A DNA stretch of 64,000 nucleotides, taken from Micromonospora sp. LH3U1. GTDB taxonomy: Bacteria; Actinomycetota; Actinomycetes; Mycobacteriales; Micromonosporaceae. The notes beneath the pieces are model-generated. The model was not told the origin of the DNA and did not search any database. It saw only the letters and a program-made list of their open reading frames with translations. The DNA lies in NCBI RefSeq assembly GCF_028475105.1, contig NZ_CP116936.1:4339501-4403500 (forward strand), read 5' to 3'. The translations under genes and the position numbers were made by a program. Position 1 is the first letter of the stretch. Each line of letters begins with the position of its first letter. This document shows positions 8,083 through 14,866 of the stretch, in pieces.

Positions 8083-8873
8083 GACGTCGCAACTTCCTTC
8101 ATCAGTTCGATCGACTGACGGCGGGGTAGCGCCTCGCTGCGAACCATCTCCCACCTCGACATCAGAGTATCCACATCGTCGTCGCGGTCGATGACAACCC
8201 CGCCGAGCTGATTCTCCATCTCCCCCACCCACTTGTGGTCGGGCAGGCGCGCCAGGCTGAAGGGCCCGGTCAAGCCGACGTGCATGCTGACGTCGTCCGG
8301 CAGCACGTGAACGCTGATGTTCGGCCGCTCGGCGAGGGTGGTCAACTGCTTTATCTGCCCCGCCATGATGTCGCGGAAGTCCGCGCCGGCGCGGCGGAGC
8401 ACCGCCTCGGCGATGACGGCGATGAACTGCGGCGCGTTCGCCTTCGTGATGATCTCCTGCCGGTCGATCCGGTTGGCCAGCCGCTTCTCGACCTCGTCCT
8501 CGCTCAGCGTTTCGTTGCAGCGGATGACGGCGCGGCCGTAGTTCTCCGTCTGGAGCAGGCCCGGAACAAGGTTCGGCTGAAAGGACCTGAGCTGCGTCGC
8601 CGTGCGCTCCGCGTCGAGCCACGGCAGGAACCAGGACGGGGCACCGAGCTTTCCCACCATGCGCTCGAACAGCCCGGCATTGTTCAGTGCTCGGTCCGCG
8701 CCCTTGATGAAGTCCATCGTCAGCGCTCGCGTCTCGCCCTCCACGGCGCTGACGTGCGATGCGCTGAAGCCGGCGCCCCGACCGAAGGCATCCTGCGTCA
8801 TTCCGGCGGCCCCTCGGGCGCGGCGTATCTCGGCCACGATGAACGCGGCGAGCGGGTGCGGCAAGTCGGGCAT
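8073..8873 (-). CDS. XRE-family regulator with DUF5753 domain
   Basis: The 266-residue protein has an N-terminal helix-turn-helix (about residues 12-70, AGMTQDAFGRGAGFSASHVSAVEGE) followed by a DUF5753 domain starting at WLDAERTATQLRSFQPNLVPGLLQTENYGRAVIR, a signature of this family. Such regulators come as many paralogues in actinomycetes and often affect development or secondary metabolism; the target here is unknown. The ATG at 8873 is used because GGGGAG lies about 7 bases upstream; a TTG at 8900 lacks a ribosome site. It forms an overlapping pair with the DUF397 gene and is divergent from two small hypothetical genes. Confidence 0.9.
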   Translation of the reverse strand: MPDLPHPLAAFIVAEIRRARGAAGMTQDAFGRGAGFSASHVSAVEGETRALTMDFIKGADRALNNAGLFERMVGKLGAPSWFLPWLDAERTATQLRSFQPNLVPGLLQTENYGRAVIRCNETLSEDEVEKRLANRIDRQEIITKANAPQFIAVIAEAVLRRAGADFRDIMAGQIKQLTTLAERPNISVHVLPDDVSMHVGLTGPFSLARLPDHKWVGEMENQLGGVVIDRDDDVDTLMSRWEMVRSEALPRRQSIELMKEVATSWT

Positions 8874-9111
8874 TCGGCACTCCCCAAACCGGAAGATCAA
8901 TTACTCACGCCGCCACCCGGCGTGGAACGTGTCGCCAGCTCAGCCCGAACCGGCGAACCACCTTCCGAGGGTAGTGGTCTCCACAGCAGAGTGTCACCAG
9001 CGGCGCGGCCGGTGGAGGACCCGAGACCCGGCGGACGCGTTCGTACCGGGGCCGCCCCTCTGGGCGAGCACTCACGGGGCGGCCCCTCCCAACGCGAGCC
9101 GGGGGAGGACC

Positions 9112-9414
9112 ATGTCCACAGACCAGCCAACGCAGGTGCGGTCCGGTGATCTGCTGCACCTGACCCGTACCGCGAGCCCACAGTTCGCTCGACCCATCAC
9201 CGTCCGGGTGATCCGCGCCCTCACCGACCGACACACGTACCACGGTTGGTTGTGGATCGACGCCTACCAGCTCGGTTCGAACGGTGACGCCATCGCGCGC
9301 CGCGAGCTGTACCTGATGCCGGCCGGCGCACGCTGGCTCACCTCGCTGCCCACCCCATTTGCTCGGCCCGCTGCCCGGCGTCCGATCCGGCAGGGTTCGC
9401 TGAGGGTCGGCTGA
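9112..9414 (+). CDS. Hypothetical protein, 100 aa
   Basis: The protein contains VRSGDLLHLTRTASPQFARPITVRVIRALTDRHTYHGWLWIDAYQL and ELYLMPAGARWL, which look like a compact beta-rich fold with a Trp-containing core. No motif gives a function. The ATG at 9112 has GGGGGAGG before it. The stop overlaps the start of the next gene by one base (TGATG), so the two are translated together. Similar pairs accompany DUF397/XRE loci in actinomycetes, and this pair is divergent from one, which suggests a shared context. Confidence 0.75.
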   Translation: MSTDQPTQVRSGDLLHLTRTASPQFARPITVRVIRALTDRHTYHGWLWIDAYQLGSNGDAIARRELYLMPAGARWLTSLPTPFARPAARRPIRQGSLRVG

Positions 9415-9662
9415 TGGCCCGGCGCACCTCCGAGCATCGGCCGGCCCGCCCGACGTGGCGCTGCGGAACGTGCGGCATCGCCTGGCCCTGCTCCCCCGCG
9501 AAACTTCGGCTCCTCGCGGAGTACCGGCTCGACCGCGCGGCCCTGCTCGTCCACCTGGCGACGCTTCAGGCCGAGGCCGCCAGCAACCTGGCCGCGCTGA
9601 ACCCGACCGCGCCGCCGGCCAAGCTGACCGATCGCTTCACCGGCTGGGCGTCAGCCCGATAA
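9414..9662 (+). CDS. Small Cys-containing hypothetical protein, 82 aa
   Basis: The N-terminal part has WRCGTCGIAWPCSPAK, three cysteines in a CxxC plus C arrangement that may bind a metal, followed by a helical segment (LRLLAEYRLDRAALLVHLATLQAEAASNLA). There are no membrane segments. The start overlaps the previous stop by one base. Proteins of this layout occur in other actinomycetes without a known role. A 23-bp palindrome follows 38 bp after its stop and may end the transcript. Confidence 0.7.
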   Translation: MARRTSEHRPARPTWRCGTCGIAWPCSPAKLRLLAEYRLDRAALLVHLATLQAEAASNLAALNPTAPPAKLTDRFTGWASAR

Positions 9663-9699
9663 CAGACCGCACTCCCGCAACGGCAGCGCGACGTCCCCG

Positions 9700-9750
9700 C
9701 AGATCTTGGACAGTTTCCGTTAACGGATAACGGAAACTGTCCAAGATCTG
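9700..9750. repeat. Palindromic repeat, 23-bp perfect arms (copy 1)
   Basis: Left arm 9700-9722 and right arm 9728-9750 are perfect reverse complements with a 5-base centre; the arm core is ATCTTGGACAGTTTCCGT. A second full copy lies at 36604-36652 and a right-hand half copy at 9828-9850. Between this copy and the half copy lies a GGC/CGG-rich tandem stretch (9751-9822). This looks like a dispersed intergenic element, not just a terminator. Confidence 0.85.
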
Positions 9751-9827
9751 GCGCGGCGGGACGGCGGCGCGGCGGCGGCACGGGCGGCGCGGCGGCGCGG
9801 CGGCGGCACGGGCGGCGGCACGGCGAA

Positions 9828-9850
9828 TAACGGGAACTGTCCAAGATCTG
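9828..9850 (+). repeat. Right-arm half copy of the palindromic repeat
   Basis: These 23 bases equal the right arm of the 9700-9750 palindrome except for one base (CGGGAAC in place of CGGAAAC). No left arm precedes it; instead there is GGC-rich sequence. It ends 38 bp before the start of the next gene, so it lies in that gene's upstream region. Confidence 0.8.
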
Positions 9851-9887
9851 GTGGCGCGGCGGCGGTCCGGCGGCGAAGGCTGTCAGG

Positions 9888-10862
9888 ATGCTGCCCGCCG
9901 ATGACGCTGACGCACTCGACTGGCTCGCCTTCGAACAGGCGGGCGTGCTGACGACCGCACAGGTCTCCGGGCTGCTCAGCGAAGGCACGGTGCGCGGCCG
10001 GATCCACTCCGGGCGCTGGCGGTCGATCTGCCGAGGAATCCTGCTGACCGGCAACGGCCGACTGACCCGCGACCAACAGCTCTGGGTCGCGGTGCTGGCA
10101 GCCGGGCCGGGGGCGGTGCTGGCCGGGGTAACCGCCGCCGCAGAAGCCGGGGTACGGGGACTGCGGCGCGAGCCACTGCACGTGCTGGTGCCGGCCGCCC
10201 GCCGGGCCGCGCGGACCGCCCTGCGTCGACTTCCGATCGACATGCCCGCGGTGATCGTGCACCGCACGTCGGTGCTGCCCGAATCTCATCGTCAACTCGC
10301 TCGCCCGCCGCGCACCACGACGGCCAGAGCACTCGTGGACGCGGCGGGCTGGGCGGTTGGCGTGGACGAGGCGCAGGGGTTGCTGGCCGCCGGTTGCCAG
10401 CAGCGCCGGGTGCTGCCCGAGGAGTTGCAGGCGGTGCTCGACGTCCTCCCTCGTGCGCCCCGCCGGCGGCTGATCGGGCAGACCGTCAGCGACATCGCGG
10501 GCGGCGCACAGGCGCTCTCCGAGATCGACTTCTTACGGCTGTGCCGCCGGCATCGGCTTCCCGCCCCCGACCTGCAGGAACACCGGGTCGACGCGGCGGG
10601 CCGGAACCGCTGGCTGGACGCGTACTGGCGGGAGTGGCGGGTGCAGGTGGAGATCGACGGCGCGCATCACATGGACGCCCGGCAGTGGGCGGCCGACATG
10701 CGTCGGCAAAACGACGTCTGGACCAGCGGCGACCGTATTCTGCGCTTCCCGGCCTGGCTGGTTCGGGCCCGCCCCGACGAGGTCGCCGAGACCGTCCGCC
10801 GCGCACTCGTCGCAGCCGGCTGGACCCCAACCCCGCCCCTGCGCCACCCCGCACGCCAGTGA
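9888..10862 (+). CDS. AbiEi-like N-terminal plus DUF559 nuclease-fold protein
   Basis: The 324-residue protein has an N-terminal winged-helix-like region of the AbiEi antitoxin type (about 10-60: FEQAGVLTTAQVSGLLSEGTVRGRIHSGRW) and a C-terminal DUF559 region of the PD-(D/E)XK/Vsr fold (about 215-310). The core WLDAYWREWRVQVEIDGAHH supplies the Asp and the E-x-D residues, and ADMRRQNDVW follows as usual. The same architecture is very common in actinomycetes as a solitary gene; whether it cuts DNA is unknown. No AbiEii toxin gene is next to it. The ATG at 9888 has only GTCAGG nearby. It converges on the DUF574 gene with a 7-bp gap. Confidence 0.8.
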   Translation: MLPADDADALDWLAFEQAGVLTTAQVSGLLSEGTVRGRIHSGRWRSICRGILLTGNGRLTRDQQLWVAVLAAGPGAVLAGVTAAAEAGVRGLRREPLHVLVPAARRAARTALRRLPIDMPAVIVHRTSVLPESHRQLARPPRTTTARALVDAAGWAVGVDEAQGLLAAGCQQRRVLPEELQAVLDVLPRAPRRRLIGQTVSDIAGGAQALSEIDFLRLCRRHRLPAPDLQEHRVDAAGRNRWLDAYWREWRVQVEIDGAHHMDARQWAADMRRQNDVWTSGDRILRFPAWLVRARPDEVAETVRRALVAAGWTPTPPLRHPARQ

Positions 10863-10869
10863 CCCACAG

Positions 10870-11670
10870 CTAGGGCTTGCGGCCGACGCCGCTGTAGCCG
10901 GTGCGGGCGACCACCGGATCCTCGGTGGCCGGCGGCTCGGCGTGCGGCCACATGTTGACCAGACCGGGCGGTTCGAGGACGAAGTCGCCGAAGAACCGGG
11001 AGACGTCCGCGTGACTGCGCGGCACGAACGGGCTGTTCGCGCGCTGGTAGATCGCGGAGATCTGCGCCATCAGGTCGGGGTGCACGTCGGTGCTGGCGTG
11101 CGACAGCGCCAGATAGCTGCCGGGGGCAAGAGCGCCACGGTACGCCGTCACGATCTGCTGCGGATCATGGTCGTCGGGCACCAGGTGCAGGACGAACATC
11201 ATGAGCACCGCGACCGGGCTGCCGAAGTCGATCGCGGCGCTGACCTCCGGGTGGCCGAGGACCTGCTCGGGGTTCCTCAGGTCGGCCTGCACCACCGACA
11301 CCGTCTTCGTGTCGGCGAGCAGGGCACGCCCGTGGGCGCAGACCACCGGGTCGTTGTCGACGTAGACGACGCGCACGTCCGGGTCGATGCGGTGGGCGAT
11401 CTCATGCACGTTGTCCTTCGTCGGCAGGCCGGACCCGAGGTCCAGGATCTGCCGGACGCCCCGCTCCCGCACGAGGTGGCGGACCGTCCGGGCGATCAGG
11501 TCGCGGCCCTGCCGGGCGGCCTCGGGCATCCACGGCGCCACCTGCAACACCATCTCTGCGGCAGCCCGGTCGGCGGCGAAATTGTCCTTGCCCCCGAGGT
11601 AGTAGTCGAACATCCTCGCCGCGTTCGGCTTGTCAGGTTGCAGGCCAACCTCGGGCTCCGACTGCGTCAT
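10870..11670 (-). CDS. DUF574-family SAM-dependent methyltransferase
   Basis: This 266-residue protein has the features of the actinomycete DUF574 methyltransferases: ARMFDYYLGGKDNFAADRAAA near the N-terminus, the SAM-binding ILDLGSGLPTKDNVHE at about 75-90, VVYVDNDPVV at about 101-110 and VLMMFVLHLVPDDHDP later on. These genes are abundant in actinomycetes and their methyl acceptors are unknown. The ATG at 11670 has GGGGGAGAGG before it. A longer open frame continuing upstream lacks a better start and overlaps the promoter of the divergent lipoprotein. Confidence 0.88.
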   Translation of the reverse strand: MTQSEPEVGLQPDKPNAARMFDYYLGGKDNFAADRAAAEMVLQVAPWMPEAARQGRDLIARTVRHLVRERGVRQILDLGSGLPTKDNVHEIAHRIDPDVRVVYVDNDPVVCAHGRALLADTKTVSVVQADLRNPEQVLGHPEVSAAIDFGSPVAVLMMFVLHLVPDDHDPQQIVTAYRGALAPGSYLALSHASTDVHPDLMAQISAIYQRANSPFVPRSHADVSRFFGDFVLEPPGLVNMWPHAEPPATEDPVVARTGYSGVGRKP

Positions 11671-11850
11671 CAACGACCACCTCTCCCCCGCCGATCCCGC
11701 AGCATAACGTCCACGCTGGTCGATCAACTGTCCCTCGCGTCGGCTAGCGGACACCCTCCGGGCCGTATCACGACAGCGGTCACGACACCCTGCGGCGCAG
11801 GCTGGCCGGGATCTTCGACTAGTGACCCACCCGGAGGAGGCGCGCGGCCC

Positions 11851-12462
11851 ATGGGCGTACCCCGGGCAGGGTCGGCGGGCCGAGGCATGCTCGCCGGCTG
11901 CCTCGCTCTGCTGCTGATGGTCACGGCCGTCGGGTGCAGACGGTCCCGTCCCACCCCGGCCTCGACCGGCGGCACCGCGACGGTCGGTCTCAGCGTCAGC
12001 GCCTCCCAGCCGACGTACCGGGTGGGTGAGCAGGTCAACCTGCGGCTCAAGCTGGTCAACAACCGCGACGCCGAATGCCAACTGAGTCGGGTGCCGGACG
12101 GGGCGGTGACGGTGATGTCGCTGACCCGCGACGGCGCTGCGGTGGCACCCGCGGTCGGTGGTGCCACGTACTACCGGGACTTCACCGCGTACCTCATCGA
12201 GAACCTGGTGCGGGTGCCGCCGCGCGGGTCGGTGGAGCTGACTCTGGGCAGCGACCCGCAGAGCCCGATCGGCGCGGCGCTGACCACCTCCGCGCCGGAC
12301 GGGCGCGGCGGGGCCACCGTCACCTGGTGGCCCGTCGACCAGCCGGGGGCGTACCGGCTGGTGCTGGGCTACCTGCGGGCGCCGCTGCGGGGTGTGCCGG
12401 CGGACGCCTGCGCCGCGACGACCGAGCAGGGCACGGTGACGTTCGAGGTGAAGGGCGGGTGA
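11851..12462 (+). CDS. Lipoprotein coupled to the vWD protein
   Basis: The 203-residue protein starts with a lipoprotein signal (about 12-29, MLAGCLALLLMVTAVGC), with the AVGC lipobox followed by RRSRP. The mature part is mostly beta-strand (VGLSVSASQPTYRVGEQVNLRLKLVNNRDAEC), similar to the Ig-like folds of bacterial intracellular proteinase inhibitor (BsuPI) type proteins; that is a guess from pattern. The ATG at 11851 has GGAGGAGG 10 bases before it. The stop overlaps the GTG start of the next gene by 4 bases, so the two products are made together and both are exported, which suggests a functional pair such as protease and partner. Confidence 0.75.
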   Translation: MGVPRAGSAGRGMLAGCLALLLMVTAVGCRRSRPTPASTGGTATVGLSVSASQPTYRVGEQVNLRLKLVNNRDAECQLSRVPDGAVTVMSLTRDGAAVAPAVGGATYYRDFTAYLIENLVRVPPRGSVELTLGSDPQSPIGAALTTSAPDGRGGATVTWWPVDQPGAYRLVLGYLRAPLRGVPADACAATTEQGTVTFEVKGG

Positions 12463-14810
12463 CCGGGTTGCGGAGCCGAATACGGCTGGTTGTCGTGCTG
12501 GCGGGCGTCCTGGTGCTGCTCGCCCCACAGGCGGCGTCCGCCGTGGTCAGCGTCAACGCCGACCTGCAAACGGAGTACGCGGGCTGCGTCGGACAGATCC
12601 GCGGCTCCGGCAACGGCGCCGTGCTCGACGAGCTGGAACGCTCCGGCAAGCAGATCACAGTGCGGAGACCCATCTTCGGTACGGAGAGCAGCACCACCAC
12701 CTACGTACCGGGCAGTGACGTGCAGATCAACTGGTGGCCGGAGAACGACGGGCGACCGCTGAAGGAGGAGGGGGCGGGCTTCACCGAGGACCAGTGCGCC
12801 ACTCTGATCCACGAGATGAACCACGCCCTCGACGAGGCGAACGACACCGATCGGGGCAAGTTCTGCACCCAGGGTGGCCAGTTCGCCAGCGAGGTGGATC
12901 CCAGCGAGGTGCACGCGGTGCTGGCGGAGAACGCGTACCGCAAGGCCGTCGGGGTGCCGCTCCGCCCGACGTACAGCGGATTGAAGCTGCCGTCGAACGG
13001 CAAGGACTGCGACAAGCCCGCGCCCCGACGGCCCGGCGGTGGTTGTTCGATCTCCGTGATCGGTAAGGGTTACCGCTGCGCGAACAGCAACGGCGACCCG
13101 CACCTGCTGACGTACGACGGCCTGCGGTACGACTTCCAGGCGGCCGGGGAGTTCGTGCTCAGCCGCTCGACCAGGGACGACTTCGAGGTCCAAACCCGGC
13201 AGACGATGTTTCCGGCCAGTTCGGTGGTGGCCGTCAACTCCGCCGTCGCGGTGCGGGTGGCCGGCGACCGGGTCGGCGTGTACGCGACGCCCGACGGGCC
13301 GGTGACCCGGGTGAACGGAGCCCCGCCGGTCTTCGCGCCGGCCGGGATGAAGCTGCCCCGCGGTGGCACCGTCACCACCTGGGGCGACGGCACGGTGACG
13401 GTGGACTGGCCGGACGGCGCGCGGCTGGACGCGCACCCGATCGGGGTGTGGGGGCTAAGCGTGAGCGTCAGCGCGCCGACCGGACGGGCCGGGACGCTGG
13501 AGGGCCTGCTCGGCGACCACGACGGTGACCCCGGCGACGACCTGACCATCCGTAACGGAGGCCGGGTGGCGCAGCCGCCGACGTTCGAGGCCCTGTACCC
13601 CGGTTTCGCCGACAGTTGGCGGGTCGAGGCACGGCGGTCGCTGTTCGACTACGAGCCGGGCCAGGACACCGGCACGTTCACCGACCGACGCTTCCCCGAC
13701 CGGCTGCTCACCGTCGGGGACCTGCCCGACCGGGCCACCGCGGAACTCGTCTGCCGGCGGGCCGGGATCACCGATCCGCAGATTTTCGCCGACTGTGTGC
13801 TCGACGTCGGCCTCACCGGGCAGGTGGCGTTCGCCGAGGACGCCACCCGGGCGCAGCGCGACGCGCCCGCCGCCGGCGACGTCGACCTGGAGGTGACCCG
13901 GGCCGGTGCCACCGCCGCCTTGAAGGTGCCCGGTCGGGCCGGTCAGAAGGTCTTCGTGGAGGTGCCCGCCGCCACCGTGCCGGATCGCTGCGGCGTGCTG
14001 TTGCTGCTGGACCCGCAGGGCCGTCAGCTGGCGACCGGCTGCGTCATCTCCGGTGTCGGCTTCATCGACGTGACCACGTTGACCGCCACCGGCGACCACC
14101 AGGTGGTGCTCGACCCATGGGACTCCGACCTCGGCCGGGCATCGGTGCGGGTCGTCACGGTGACCGACGAGGAGAAGGCACTCACGGTGGAGGGGCCCGC
14201 GGTGCGGGCGACGCTCGCCCAGCCGGGAGCGGTCAGCCGCCTGGCGTTCGACGGCCGCGCCGGCCAGAAGGTGTTCCTCCAGGTCACCGACGCGACCCTG
14301 CCGGACCGGTGCAACGTGCTGCGCCTGCGCGGCCCGGCCGGCGAGCAGGTGGCAACCGGCTGCGTGATCGGCGGCCAGGGATATGTCGACGGGTTCGTCC
14401 TGCCTGCGACCGGCCGGTACGTCCTGGAGGTCGACGGGACCTCCACCGACACCGGCTCGGCGGACGTGCGGCTCCGCGATGCCAGCGACGAGCAACTCGA
14501 CACCGTCGCGGATGGACGGGCCGCCACACTGTCGGTCAGCCGGCCCGGCGCGGTGAGCCGGCTCCGGTTCAGCGCTGACGCCGGTCGGCGTCTCACCGTC
14601 GAGGTGACCGGCGCCAGCCTCCCCGACCGGTGCGCGATCCTGATCGTGAACGGCCCGGACGGCGACCAACTGGGCAGCGGCTGCGTCATCGGCGGGGCGG
14701 GGCGCTTCGAGATGGGTCCCCTCCCCAGGGGCGGCACGTACGCTCTCGTGCTCGACCCGTGGGCGGACGAAACCGGGTCGGCGACGGTCACCGTGCGCCA
14801 GGTCGGCTGA
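12459..14810 (+). CDS. Secreted HExxH metallopeptidase-like protein with vWD domain and triple repeat
   Basis: The 783-residue protein begins with a signal peptide ending near ASA (residues 26-28). At 116-126 lies LIHEMNHALDE, an HExxH zinc-protease motif (His118, Glu119, His122), and the following AENAYRKAVGVPLRPTY stretch resembles M91-type effector peptidases. From about 210 a von Willebrand factor type D domain follows, with NGDPHLLTYDGLRYDFQAAGEFVL and GLLGDHDGDPGDDL. The C-terminal third holds three repeats of about 100 residues, each with PDRC and GCVI, probably disulfide-linked. The GTG start overlaps the upstream lipoprotein stop (GTGA). Peptidase activity is inferred from the motif only; the vWD domain may itself be autoproteolytic, though the usual GDPH is clearly present. 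Confidence 0.75.
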   Translation: MTGLRSRIRLVVVLAGVLVLLAPQAASAVVSVNADLQTEYAGCVGQIRGSGNGAVLDELERSGKQITVRRPIFGTESSTTTYVPGSDVQINWWPENDGRPLKEEGAGFTEDQCATLIHEMNHALDEANDTDRGKFCTQGGQFASEVDPSEVHAVLAENAYRKAVGVPLRPTYSGLKLPSNGKDCDKPAPRRPGGGCSISVIGKGYRCANSNGDPHLLTYDGLRYDFQAAGEFVLSRSTRDDFEVQTRQTMFPASSVVAVNSAVAVRVAGDRVGVYATPDGPVTRVNGAPPVFAPAGMKLPRGGTVTTWGDGTVTVDWPDGARLDAHPIGVWGLSVSVSAPTGRAGTLEGLLGDHDGDPGDDLTIRNGGRVAQPPTFEALYPGFADSWRVEARRSLFDYEPGQDTGTFTDRRFPDRLLTVGDLPDRATAELVCRRAGITDPQIFADCVLDVGLTGQVAFAEDATRAQRDAPAAGDVDLEVTRAGATAALKVPGRAGQKVFVEVPAATVPDRCGVLLLLDPQGRQLATGCVISGVGFIDVTTLTATGDHQVVLDPWDSDLGRASVRVVTVTDEEKALTVEGPAVRATLAQPGAVSRLAFDGRAGQKVFLQVTDATLPDRCNVLRLRGPAGEQVATGCVIGGQGYVDGFVLPATGRYVLEVDGTSTDTGSADVRLRDASDEQLDTVADGRAATLSVSRPGAVSRLRFSADAGRRLTVEVTGASLPDRCAILIVNGPDGDQLGSGCVIGGAGRFEMGPLPRGGTYALVLDPWADETGSATVTVRQVG

Positions 14811-14819
14811 GGCAACGGC

Positions 14820-14853
14820 CTCCGGCTGGCCCGTTCGTTCGGGCCAGCCGGAG
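14820..14853. terminator. Bidirectional stem-loop terminator
   Basis: Perfect 14-bp arms (14820-14833 and 14840-14853) surround a 6-base loop, between the convergent vWD protein and the glycosidase genes. Confidence 0.85.
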
Positions 14854-14866
14854 CATGCCGACGGTG

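Noticed and set aside
9751..9822. GGC/CGG tandem stretch considered as a CRISPR array
   Set aside because: Units are short and irregular with no constant spacers or cas genes; it is a simple GC-rich repeat.
11671..12528. N-terminal extension of the DUF574 methyltransferase to 552 codons
   Set aside because: The extension is antisense to the lipoprotein and has no ribosome site; the DUF574 family begins at the ATG at 11670.
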